Source: Clostridiales bacterium
GTDB taxonomy: Bacteria > Bacillota > Desulfitobacteriia > Desulfitobacteriales > Desulfitobacteriaceae
Direction: 5' to 3'
Length of the DNA stretch: 7,071 bases
NCBI GenBank assembly: GCA_027357125.1
Contig: DAHVVW010000110.1
Span: forward strand, 1 to 7,071
A program made the translations under genes and the position numbers. Positions 1-6,449 of the stretch are shown here, piece after piece. A model generated the notes under the pieces. It was not told where the DNA came from and made no database searches. It was given only the letters and a program-made list of their open reading frames with translations. Numbering within the stretch: position 1 is the stretch's first letter; each line of letters begins with the position of its first letter.

Positions 1-2
1 GG

Positions 3-1661
3 GAATATGCCCGGACCCTCAGTGTGCAGGGGAAAAAGGATGGGTATTTGGAAAATGAAAAGTACGTGATTACCTGGTGCTTCGGTCACCTTTTGGAACT
101 GGAGCGGCCGGAAGTGTATATGGATCTCGAACGGGTTGGCCGGCGCTGGAGTCTCAAGCGCTTGCCGGTATTGCCTGGCTTACGGGAATTCCGCAGGGTG
201 GTGAAATCCGAGGCGCGCAAACAGTACCATGTTATTCAACAGTGGCTGAAATCGAAGGATATTGAGCAGGTGATTTGCGGGACAGATGCCGATCGGGAAG
301 GACAATTGCTTTTTCAGGAGGTGTGGGACTCCGTTCGCTGTCAGAAACCACTGGCGCGCTTGTGGGTTTCTTCATTGACCGGTGAGGCGATCCGGGAAGG
401 CCTGAACAATCTTCGATCTGCGGAATCAGTCGCCGGTTTGGCTGCCGCCGGGTATGGCCGCTCCTTTGCTGACTGGGACTTTGGCATGAATCTGACGGAA
501 GGGTTTTCAGCGCTATTTGGGAGCTTCGACCCGGTACATAAAAAGCCTAACGTAATTTCAATCGGTAGAGTGCAGACTCCCACCCTGGCCTTGATCGTGG
601 AGCGGGAATGGGAGATACAACAATTTGTGGCTGAGCCCTATTTTGAAGTGCGGGCCGAGTTTGCGGCCACCCAGGGAAAATATGAAGGTAGATGGTTTAA
701 ACCGGGCGAGGACGCATACCGCCTGACTGAACGTCAGCTGGCTGAGGAAATTGCAGCGAAAACGCAGAGAAAACCAGGCACTGTCGTTAAGCTGGAGCAA
801 AAGGAAGTATCGGAGCCGCCGCCGTTGTTATTTGACCTCACCAGTCTGATAGTAGCCGCCTCGAAGCGTTATAGTTTCAGCGCCGAGCAGGTGCTCCAGC
901 TAGCCCAGTCTTTGTATGAGAAAAAAGCCATTACCTATCCACGGACAGATTGCCCCTATCTACCGGTCGACCTGGTTCCGAAACTGCCTGCTCACTTGCA
1001 GGCTGTATGCCAAGGGCCTTATCTTAACTTGGCTGAAGAAGCGAGTCGTTTAGGTGTACCTAAGGGCAAGAGGATCATCAATACGATTACCGCCCACCAT
1101 GCGATTATCCCGACGACAGAGAGAATTAGCATCGAGCGGCTCACCGATGGGGAGCGAAGACTGTTTGATCTCATCGTGCGCAGGTTTTTGGCGATCTGGT
1201 TTTCGGCTGCCCGTTACCAGCAGACTCAAGTGATAACCGAAGTGGCAAGCGAACTATTTCGCACCAAAGGTAAGGTGATGCTTAGTGCGGGCTGGAAGAG
1301 AGTTTACGGATCTGAAGAAGATGAGGAACGTTCTTCAAAAGATAGTGAGCAGGCTGATGCTGAGAACACAGCCCTCCCGCCCTTGCAATCCGGGGAGGCT
1401 GTACAAACGAACCGGGTCCTTGTTGAAGAAAAGACGACCAAACCACCTAAACGCTTTACACAAGGAGATTTGCTCAAGGCTATGGAAACGGCCGGCAAGC
1501 AGATCGACGATGAGATACTGCGCCAACAATTAAAAGGGAAAGGCTTGGGTACCGTGGCTACCCGACCTGCCATCTTGGAGAACCTGTTACAGCGAGGGTA
1601 TATTGTACAGGAACAAAAAGTATTAAGGCGACCGAGAAGGGGAGTGAGCTTATCCGGCTGA
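3..1661 (+). CDS. topB: DNA topoisomerase III, N-terminal and catalytic part (5' partial, frameshifted at 3' end)
   Basis: Type IA topoisomerase: it cuts one DNA strand through a 5'-phosphotyrosine, passes a strand and religates, and in the cell usually works with RecQ-type helicases. The frame is open to the left edge (EYARTLS precedes the GTG at 24), so the true start and roughly 15 residues, including the usual AEKPSV motif, lie outside the window. Visible family marks are the Toprim acidic motif DADRE (285-299), GRVQTPTLALIVER (about 564-605), the active-site segment ITYPRTDCPYL with the catalytic Tyr at 936-938, and TAHHAIIPT (about 1086-1112). Homology runs through GTVATRPAILENLLQRGYI, then after Lys at 1617-1619 the frame gives 13 unrelated residues and a TGA at 1659. 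The rest of the protein continues in the -1 frame (next entry). The family call is secure; whether the gene is truly broken or carries a one-base sequence error is open. Confidence 0.93.
   Translation, partial: EYARTLSVQGKKDGYLENEKYVITWCFGHLLELERPEVYMDLERVGRRWSLKRLPVLPGLREFRRVVKSEARKQYHVIQQWLKSKDIEQVICGTDADREGQLLFQEVWDSVRCQKPLARLWVSSLTGEAIREGLNNLRSAESVAGLAAAGYGRSFADWDFGMNLTEGFSALFGSFDPVHKKPNVISIGRVQTPTLALIVEREWEIQQFVAEPYFEVRAEFAATQGKYEGRWFKPGEDAYRLTERQLAEEIAAKTQRKPGTVVKLEQKEVSEPPPLLFDLTSLIVAASKRYSFSAEQVLQLAQSLYEKKAITYPRTDCPYLPVDLVPKLPAHLQAVCQGPYLNLAEEASRLGVPKGKRIINTITAHHAIIPTTERISIERLTDGERRLFDLIVRRFLAIWFSAARYQQTQVITEVASELFRTKGKVMLSAGWKRVYGSEEDEERSSKDSEQADAENTALPPLQSGEAVQTNRVLVEEKTTKPPKRFTQGDLLKAMETAGKQIDDEILRQQLKGKGLGTVATRPAILENLLQRGYIVQEQKVLRRPRRGVSLSG
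1615..1619 (+). other. Frameshift point in topB (A5 run)
   Basis: The frame-0 codons read GAA CAA AAA GTA TTA AGG; family-like sequence resumes one base back as AAA AGT ATT AAG GCG ACC. A single missing A in this run explains the shift completely. The run is short for transcriptional slippage and does not form a tandem X-XXY-YYZ slippery heptamer in frame 0, so deletion or a sequence error is more likely than programmed frameshifting. Confidence 0.85.
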
Positions 1662-1910
1662 TCCGGGAGCGGCTTCCTCATTCGAGGCTTCTGATTAGCG
1701 CCGAAATGACCGGACAAATGGAGTTTGATCTGGCCAGAGTGGAAAAAGGAGAATTGGCTTTAGAAAAATTCATGCTAAGTGTCGCCGAGGCCATAGACCG
1801 CATGATTGAAGAACTGCGTTCGTTCGAACGAGCTCACGGAAAATCACCTCTGGCCCTTGCGCCTTCCGGGTCAGCCCGTAAGGCCGGAGGAAGTGCCAAA
1901 AAAGCATCCA

Positions 1911-1944
1911 CTCGAACCGCGAAACACGAACATCGAACCTCGAT
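1911..1944 (+). repeat. CGAA-rich direct repeat, copy 1, in the topB linker
   Basis: By eye, this 34-bp segment matches 2035-2068 at 28 of 34 positions; the last 20 bases differ at one. It is built from CGAA units spaced about 7-10 bases apart. In the topB C-terminal frame it encodes an RTAKHEHRTSI-like stretch. Confidence 0.75.
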
Positions 1945-2034
1945 ATTAAGAGTAGACTCCCATGACGGTTTAACATCACAAGTAGAAGAGAAAAAAACCT
2001 CCAAAACCCAACAAGGCCCCGAAGGATTTGCTCA

Positions 2035-2068
2035 ATCGAATATCGAATCACGAACAGCGAACCTCGAT
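2035..2068 (+). repeat. CGAA-rich direct repeat, copy 2, in the topB linker
   Basis: This is the second copy of the unit at 1911-1944, starting 124 bases later. Because 124 is not a multiple of three, the same DNA motif is read in a different frame here and gives SNIESRTANLDL instead. It ends just before the CPSC zinc-ribbon domain. Confidence 0.75.
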
Positions 2069-2379
2069 TTAGGTGTCTGTCCTAGCTGCGGGGGGATGGT
2101 GATCGAAGGGAAGAAAGGGTATGGGTGTGCTAATTGGCGGTCTGGCTGTCGCTTTGTGGTATGGAAAAGTCCCATCTGTGGCAAAGTGCTAACTCCGAGC
2201 CAGATGAAAAGCCTGTTAAAAAAGGGTAAGACACCCTTGATTAAAGGTTTCAAATCTAAAAACGGCAAATCATTCTCAGCTTATCTGACCTGGGAAGACC
2301 GAGAGAACGGAACCCTGAAATTTGAGTTTGCCAAGACATAACAAGTTGACAATGTATTCGTCGAGGTGGTGATAAGTTC

Positions 2380-2730
2380 ATGAACCCAATTGAGAAGGTG
2401 ACTGTACAATCTGTGCTGGACGGTTTTCTTAACCGTGAAGTGTACCTCCATCTGGAGACTACTAACGGGGCTTATGCCGTCCATCGCCAGGAAAGTAAAA
2501 TGGCTGTCGGAGCATATATTCGCAATGGCCGGATCCGTTTTGGGAGAGGGGTTATCACGGGCGACCGCCCGTATCGGGTCGGACTCAAGATGGAACTCGG
2601 CTGGGTTTATGCCGAAGGGTTGACTGACTTTGAGGTGGACCAAGAAGGACGGCTATTACTGGCCGGTCATGATGAAGAGGGACGATTGGCTGTAGCGCTG
2701 GAACTCAGTCTGAATCCGTTTGAACTGTAA
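2380..2730 (+). CDS. yojF: YojF family protein (DUF1806)
   Basis: A 116-residue cytosolic protein with no signal peptide or membrane segment. It resembles Bacillus YojF from end to end: VYLHLETTNGAYAVH near the N-terminus, VGAYIRNGRI, then GDRPYRVGLKMELGWVYAEGLTDFEVD and RLLLAGHDEEGRLAVALELS towards the C-terminus. The molecular role of the family is not established. In Bacillus it sits beside yojG (bshB2), and the same order is kept here, so a role linked to the BshB2 deacetylase is inferred from context only. A GAGGTGG ribosome binding site at 2363-2369 precedes the ATG. The gene starts 38 nt after topB and ends 25 nt before bshB2, consistent with co-transcription. It looks intact and of normal length. 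Confidence 0.88.
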   Translation: MNPIEKVTVQSVLDGFLNREVYLHLETTNGAYAVHRQESKMAVGAYIRNGRIRFGRGVITGDRPYRVGLKMELGWVYAEGLTDFEVDQEGRLLLAGHDEEGRLAVALELSLNPFEL

Positions 2731-2741
2731 CCGATAAACGC

Positions 2742-2747
2742 AGGAGG
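2742..2747 (+). promoter_or_regulatory. Ribosome binding site fixing the TTG start of bshB2
   Basis: A perfect AGGAGG lies 8 nt before the TTG at 2756. The nearby ATG at 2766 is out of frame, so the TTG is the best start. Confidence 0.85.
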
Positions 2748-2755
2748 TAAGATCC

Positions 2756-3391
2756 TTGGCACAACATGTTCTGGTGGTTTTCCCTCATCCGGATGATGAA
2801 ACATTTGGCTGTGGCGGGACCATAGCCCTCTTCACTCAATCGGGTATACCGGTTACTTATGTTTGCGCTACCCTGGGCCAAATGGGACGCAACATGGGGA
2901 AACCATTTTTCGCCACCCGAGAGTCGCTGCCTCATGTTAGGGAAGCAGAGCTGGAAAAAGCTTGTCAGGTTCTTGGCATCAAACATTTGATTAAACTCGG
3001 TCTGCGGGATAAAATGATCGAGTTTGAGGAACCTGAAGCACTTACTAGCAGGTTTGAACAAATAATCCGCGAGGTTAGGCCTTCGCTGGTACTTACCCAC
3101 TATCCCGGATATGCGGTACACCCGGATCACAATGCACTTGGGGAAGTGACTATTCGGGCTATTTCCCGTCTTTCCGCTGACGAACGCCCTGTGGTTTACG
3201 CACATGCTTTTGCACGCATGTGTCAGGAGGCCATTGGTCCGCCGGATATCAACAACGATATCTCTGCCGTGGTAGATATGAAGCTGGCAGCAATTCGGGC
3301 ACATAGGTCACAGTCACAACTGATGTTTGGTTCGAAAAGCTCAATTTCCCGCTTTCTCGAGCAAGAGTCTTTCTGGACCTATCGATTTTAG
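2756..3391 (+). CDS. bshB2: Bacillithiol biosynthesis deacetylase BshB2 (PIG-L/LmbE family)
   Basis: A predicted zinc-dependent deacetylase of 211 residues. In the bacillithiol pathway, BshB-type enzymes remove the acetyl group from GlcNAc-malate; related enzymes can also deacetylate bacillithiol S-conjugates. The PIG-L metal motif PHPDDE is at residues 10-15, and the second metal site HPDH at 122-125. The sequence between, including TLGQMGRNMGKPFFATRESLP and LGLRDKMIEFE, is typical of Bacillus YojG/BshB2 rather than generic LmbE proteins, as is the AHRSQSQLMF segment near the C-terminus. No signal peptide is seen, so the enzyme should be cytosolic. The TTG start has a strong AGGAGG. It directly follows yojF, as in Bacillus. 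The bshA and bshC genes of the pathway are not in this window, so whether the host makes bacillithiol is untested and the natural substrate is inferred. Confidence 0.9.
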   Translation: MAQHVLVVFPHPDDETFGCGGTIALFTQSGIPVTYVCATLGQMGRNMGKPFFATRESLPHVREAELEKACQVLGIKHLIKLGLRDKMIEFEEPEALTSRFEQIIREVRPSLVLTHYPGYAVHPDHNALGEVTIRAISRLSADERPVVYAHAFARMCQEAIGPPDINNDISAVVDMKLAAIRAHRSQSQLMFGSKSSISRFLEQESFWTYRF

Positions 3392-3395
3392 GATT

Positions 3396-3401
3396 AAGGA
3401 G
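3396..3401 (+). promoter_or_regulatory. Ribosome binding site for recQ
   Basis: AAGGAG lies 9 nt before the ATG at 3411, just after the bshB2 stop. It favours this start over the in-frame ATG at 3327, which would bury 28 residues unlike RecQ inside bshB2. Confidence 0.85.
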
Positions 3402-3410
3402 TTGAACGCC

Positions 3411-5204
3411 ATGATGAACAAAGCCCTCCAGATTTTACAGAAATATTTCGGGTACTCTCAGTTGCGGGAGGGCCAGGAAAAAGTCATCGCAAGCTTGCTT
3501 CAGGGTTCTGACACGTTAGCCATCATGCCGACGGGAGCGGGGAAGTCCTTGTCCTATCAGATTCCGGCCTTATTGTTCGAAGGAGTCACCCTTGTTATTT
3601 CGCCCCTAATTTCTCTTATGAAAGATCAGGTCGACGCGCTTGAGCAGTATGGAGTTCCGGCGACCTTTATTAATAGTTCCCTGACGCTCCGGGAAACCCG
3701 GAATCGCATCGAGAAGGCCCGTCTCGGGGAATATAAGCTGTTGTACATAGCCCCGGAACGATTGGAGACGGAGAGTTTTGCCTCCCTGTTAGAATCGTTG
3801 CCAATTTCGTTTGTGGCCATTGATGAAGCCCATTGCGTTTCCCAATGGGGCCATGATTTTCGGCCGAGCTATCTTCGTTTGGGGCCGTTTTTGCAAGGAC
3901 TCTCACAGCGGCCTTTGGTCGGCGCTTTTACCGCGACGGCGACCGCAGAGGTCAAACAGGATATCGTGCGCCTGCTGCGGTTAATCAATCCTAAGATCTT
4001 CGTCACCGGTTTTGACCGGCCGAATCTCACGTTTTCTACCTTGCGCGGGGAGAACAAAAAAGTGTTTCTCCTGGAATACGTGCAAGCGCATCCGGAACAG
4101 TGCGGAATTGTGTATGCGGCCACTCGCAAAGAGGTGGATGCGCTGCAGGCGTTTTTGGCCGGGAAAGGAATTAAAGCGGGTAAGTATCATGCCGGAATGA
4201 ATGATATTGAACGGCAACAGAACCAAGAGGATTTCCTGCATGATCGGGTGAATGTGATTGTGGCGACGAATGCCTTTGGTATGGGGATTGACAAGTCCAA
4301 TGTGCGCTACGTGCTTCACTATAATATGCCTAAAACCATGGAAGCGTATTATCAAGAAGCCGGACGGGCGGGCCGGGACGGGGAACCGGCAGAATGTATC
4401 CTTGTGTATTCTCCCCAGGATGTCGTATTGCAAAGGCACATGATTGAACAAACCACCTTGCACCCAGAACGCAAGCTGAGTGAACTGAAGAAAATGCAGG
4501 AGATGGTGGATTACTGCCATACAACCCGGTGTCTGCGCAAAACGATCCTGGAGTACTTTGGGGAAAATGATGTGCCTGAAGAATGCGGCAACTGCGGAAA
4601 CTGCAAGGATGACCGCGAAACAGTGGATTTCACGATTGAAGCGCAAAAGATATTTTCCTGTATTTACCGTATGCGTGAGCGATTTGGGATGAATCTGGTT
4701 GCGGAAGTTCTGAAAGGTTCGCGCAACAAAAAAGTCCTTGAACTAAAGTTCGACCGGCTTTCCACTTACGGTTTAATGAATCAGATGCCGGTTCAGGAAA
4801 TTAAAGACTGCATGAACTATTTAATCACAGAAAACTATTTGCGCTTGAGTACAGGGGAGTACCCGCTGGTTAAACTGGAACCCAAAGTTGTGCCTGTCCT
4901 GAAAGGGGAGGCTAAAGTTTTTCGAAAGGTTCTCCGTAAAATAGAGAAGAAGAATGCCGATCCGCAGAGCTTGTTTGAACGCTTACGCGTTTTGCGCCGG
5001 GCTATCGCAGCACGGGAAAAGCTGCCGCCGTACATGATTTTTGCAGATAATACCCTGCGGGAGATGGCGGAGTCCTGTCCGACCGGGCGTACGGCTCTCC
5101 TTCGTATCAACGGCGTGGGGGAGAAAAAACTCGAGAAGTACGGCGCTGAATTCCTGGACGAAATCCAGGCGTATGTGCAGGGTCGGGAAACCCTGGGGGT
5201 CTGA
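3411..5204 (+). CDS. recQ: ATP-dependent DNA helicase RecQ
   Basis: A 3'-5' superfamily 2 helicase used in recombination, fork repair and, with topoisomerase III, in resolving joined DNA molecules. The 597-residue product matches the usual bacterial length. Domain order: helicase core with FGYSQLREGQE (13-23), Walker A TGAGKS (41-46), DEAH box (138-141, followed by CVSQWGHDFRPSY), motif III AFTATAT, GFDRPNL, and motif VI QEAGRAGRDG (about 315-324). A zinc site follows, with Cys375, Cys392, Cys395 and Cys398 spaced exactly as in E. coli RecQ. The RQC winged-helix region is at about 407-500, and a single HRDC domain at about 508-592 ends near GVGEKKLEKYG. All key motifs are intact. The gene begins 19 nt after bshB2 and belongs to the topB-yojF-bshB2-recQ run. 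Its stop lies 4 nt from the convergent hepT stop. Confidence 0.97.
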   Translation: MMNKALQILQKYFGYSQLREGQEKVIASLLQGSDTLAIMPTGAGKSLSYQIPALLFEGVTLVISPLISLMKDQVDALEQYGVPATFINSSLTLRETRNRIEKARLGEYKLLYIAPERLETESFASLLESLPISFVAIDEAHCVSQWGHDFRPSYLRLGPFLQGLSQRPLVGAFTATATAEVKQDIVRLLRLINPKIFVTGFDRPNLTFSTLRGENKKVFLLEYVQAHPEQCGIVYAATRKEVDALQAFLAGKGIKAGKYHAGMNDIERQQNQEDFLHDRVNVIVATNAFGMGIDKSNVRYVLHYNMPKTMEAYYQEAGRAGRDGEPAECILVYSPQDVVLQRHMIEQTTLHPERKLSELKKMQEMVDYCHTTRCLRKTILEYFGENDVPEECGNCGNCKDDRETVDFTIEAQKIFSCIYRMRERFGMNLVAEVLKGSRNKKVLELKFDRLSTYGLMNQMPVQEIKDCMNYLITENYLRLSTGEYPLVKLEPKVVPVLKGEAKVFRKVLRKIEKKNADPQSLFERLRVLRRAIAAREKLPPYMIFADNTLREMAESCPTGRTALLRINGVGEKKLEKYGAEFLDEIQAYVQGRETLGV

Positions 5205-5208
5205 CAAA

Positions 5209-5619
5209 CTAAAGCAATTTATAAACATTTGATGCAAATTGCTTGAAATCGTCTAGGTGGTTTAAACTTGAGTATACAATCTTATTATCAATTTCCAGGT
5301 AGTCATGGACAAGGATATTTCGGAACCCGGCAACCATTTTCATCTTGTCAGCCAGTCTGTCGGAAATGATTCCTTCCTCAGCCAAAACTGAAAAACTTTC
5401 CGCATATCCCTGAGGAGTACGATAACCTCTGTCTGCAATAATGTGGTTGGCTATATCAATACAGGCTTGAGCAGCGACCTGTAGGTTGCGTTCTGCCCTG
5501 TCTCTTAGTGCTTCACTATTGTTGTATTGTTCCCAAGATTGCAATGCAATTTCCTTTAGCTTGCGCATCGCCTGCTCAAGTTTTACCAGCCTTTGTTCGA
5601 TTTTCTCTTTATCAACCAC
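5209..5619 (-). CDS. hepT: HepT-like ribonuclease toxin (HEPN/DUF86) of an MntA-HepT module
   Basis: The toxin of a type VII toxin-antitoxin pair. HepT proteins are HEPN-fold RNases that block growth, and their MntA partner neutralises them by adding AMP to a tyrosine. With the GTG at 5619 the product is 136 residues, normal for DUF86. The hallmark R-X4-H-X-Y motif is present as RNILVHDY (Arg100, His105, Tyr107), so the RNase site and the AMPylation-target tyrosine both look intact. The N-terminal half is rich in charged helices, as expected for HEPN. An earlier in-frame ATG at 5700 lies deep inside mntA and would add 27 unrelated residues; the GTG is preferred because AGGAGGG sits 8 nt before it (a TTG at 5622 is the alternative). 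It overlaps the mntA stop by 8 nt, suggesting translational coupling. It is convergent with recQ. Confidence 0.87.
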   Translation of the reverse strand: MVDKEKIEQRLVKLEQAMRKLKEIALQSWEQYNNSEALRDRAERNLQVAAQACIDIANHIIADRGYRTPQGYAESFSVLAEEGIISDRLADKMKMVAGFRNILVHDYLEIDNKIVYSSLNHLDDFKQFASNVYKLL

Positions 5620-6073
5620 CAAAACCACCCTCCTGTATGCGTCTGGCCAGACCTTCGGAAAATATCCTCTGTGCCGTTTGATAATCGAAATACCGGTCAA
5701 GTATTTTAACTTTGAAATTTACAATCTGACTGTCCGAATTATTTCCGGCAAATAATAATTTTCCGTCTCTTATCACCCGGTATCCTAGACTAGGAGGTGC
5801 CTCATTCAGCACGATCAGTTCAACTCTGTCCGTGCCTAGAATTATTGACAGTTCTCCTAATAAGCGCAACCGTTCTGGCAGGAACAATTCCCGATCAACA
5901 GATTTTTCAAACAAGACAGCCAGGTCAATATCGCTTAAGGGCGTTGGCCGATCGGCGGCATACGAACCGAAAAGGTATAAGGCAACTATGCTGTCTCTAT
6001 GCTTGATGATTTCTATAAAACTTTGGAGTCGCGCTCTTAATTCTGTTTTTGTAAAGATAATGTTCTGAGACAC
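5612..6073 (-). CDS. mntA: MntA-like nucleotidyltransferase antitoxin
   Basis: A minimal nucleotidyltransferase that, in characterised MntA-HepT pairs, AMPylates and silences the HepT toxin. From the GTG at 6073 the product is 153 residues. It carries a textbook GSX10DXD motif (Gly36-Ser37, Asp48, Asp50 in GSYAADRPTPLSDIDLAVL). The probable third catalytic acid is Glu85 in DRVELIVLNEAPP, where many relatives have Asp. The C-terminal tail NFKVKILDRYFDYQ...LARRIQEGGFGG is typical of the family. An in-frame ATG at 6112 lies upstream of the TATAAT at 6101-6106 and would add 13 residues not expected in the family; the GTG has a G-rich GGGGGTG about 5 nt before it, so I prefer it, less firmly than the family call. 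It is the first gene of a two-gene unit with hepT. Confidence 0.86.
   Translation of the reverse strand: MSQNIIFTKTELRARLQSFIEIIKHRDSIVALYLFGSYAADRPTPLSDIDLAVLFEKSVDRELFLPERLRLLGELSIILGTDRVELIVLNEAPPSLGYRVIRDGKLLFAGNNSDSQIVNFKVKILDRYFDYQTAQRIFSEGLARRIQEGGFGG
5628..5634 (-). promoter_or_regulatory. Ribosome binding site for hepT, inside the end of mntA
   Basis: AGGAGGG on the minus strand, embedded in the last codons of mntA and 8 nt ahead of the GTG at 5619. It decides the hepT start and implies that toxin and antitoxin translation are coupled. Confidence 0.75.
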
Positions 6074-6100
6074 AAAAACACCCCCGCAAAACTCTAATTT

Positions 6101-6106
6101 ATTATA
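6101..6106 (-). promoter_or_regulatory. Candidate -10 box of the mntA-hepT promoter
   Basis: A perfect TATAAT on the minus strand lies 27 nt before the proposed GTG start of mntA. No good -35 hexamer is seen 16-18 nt upstream, and there is no TGn extension, so this rests on the -10 match and its position. Confidence 0.45.
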
Positions 6107-6108
6107 CC

Positions 6109-6321
6109 TCATTCCACTTGTTTTTCCCAGTTAATTCCTCGGCGGCAGAAATAGATTACATTAACTGCGCGGGCTGGCGGAATTGAGTGAGCTCCGTTAG
6201 GGCCTAACAACCCGAAACATTCTCCCGCGTGGACGGAGAAATCGATCCCATTGACTGCGGTAAAGCTGTCGAAGCGTTTAGTTAATTTCCAGGCTTTGAT
6301 CGCGTTGTCAATCAACATCAT
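6109..6321 (-). pseudogene. ABC transporter ATP-binding protein, 5' remnant
   Basis: The first 44 codons from the ATG at 6321 read as the start of an ABC-2 type exporter ATPase (DrrA/NodI-like): [33 protein letters not shown] ribosome binding site AAAGGAG lies about 5 nt upstream. The homology stops at 6190, inside Walker A: the expected Gly-Lys-Ser/Thr that binds ATP is replaced by HSIPPARAV, and 26 unrelated residues follow to a TGA at 6109. Walker B, the LSGGQ signature and the rest of a normally ~250-330 residue protein are missing and are not found in any frame here. The remnant cannot bind ATP in the usual way. It lies on the same strand between the radical SAM gene and mntA, and its abrupt end marks a deletion or insertion junction. 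The origin of the 80-bp tail is not recognised. Confidence 0.8.
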
Positions 6322-6449
6322 ACAGACTCCTTTTGGTAGTATGCCTTGATCATCGCATGGGGAGCACCAAACTGTCATTGATTTCCTATCTGATCCCGCC
6401 GTCTTTGCTGGAGAGGGCTGCCAAATTAGGACTGCACTTCTATGAAGTC
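6322..6449. other. Intergenic region between the radical SAM gene and the ABC remnant
   Basis: This 128-bp spacer contains the ribosome binding site of the ABC remnant at its left end. A 6-bp inverted repeat AGGACT/AGTCCT (6427-6432 and 6445-6450) lies at the radical SAM stop but lacks a T-run, so it is not called a terminator. No convincing promoter is seen. Confidence 0.5.

Larger units (their letters stand above)
1620..2341 (+). pseudogene. topB: DNA topoisomerase III, C-terminal part in the -1 frame
   Basis: This is the continuation of the same topB gene, not a separate one. Adding one A to the A5 run at 1615-1619 gives QEQKSIKATEKGSELIRLI, the expected family sequence, followed by ISAEMTGQMEFDLARVEKGE, the conserved end of the catalytic core. 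The segment then has a low-complexity basic linker (about 1850-2065) and a C-terminal zinc-ribbon-like domain: CPSC at 2078-2089, GYGCANWRSGC, and the GKTPLIKGFKSKNGKSF signature common at the end of bacterial TopB. Restored, the visible protein would be about 779 residues plus the missing N-terminus, somewhat longer than the ~730 residues of Bacillus TopB because of the linker. An ATG at 1706 could start a 211-residue product, but it sits mid-domain and has no convincing ribosome binding site, so independent translation is unlikely. Confidence 0.88.

Noticed and set aside
1611..1630. Programmed -1 ribosomal frameshift in topB
   Set aside because: The codons CAA AAA do not allow tandem re-pairing, the A-run is only five long, and no clear Shine-Dalgarno-like stimulator at dnaX-like spacing is visible; a one-base loss is simpler.
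1706..2341. A separate 211-residue gene starting at ATG 1706
   Set aside because: The residues upstream in the same frame (KATEKGSELIRLIRERLP) are conserved TopB, so this ATG is internal to a frameshifted topB.
2346..2379. TTGACA between topB and yojF as a possible -35 box
   Set aside because: No acceptable -10 hexamer lies 16-18 nt downstream, and the yojF ATG would be at or before the transcription start.
3327..3410. RecQ start at ATG 3327
   Set aside because: It would overlap bshB2 by 65 nt, add 28 residues unlike RecQ, and ignore the AAGGAG placed 9 nt before ATG 3411.
3981..4646. A long open frame (221 codons) on the minus strand within recQ
   Set aside because: It is antisense to the conserved helicase domain, has no family resemblance, and is explained by the codon usage of recQ.
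5212..5244. Perfect 9-bp inverted repeat AAGCAATTT/AAATTGCTT with a 15-nt loop at the recQ-hepT convergence
   Set aside because: The stem is AT-rich with no T-run on either side, and it lies inside the hepT coding end, so a terminator role is not supported; it may be chance.
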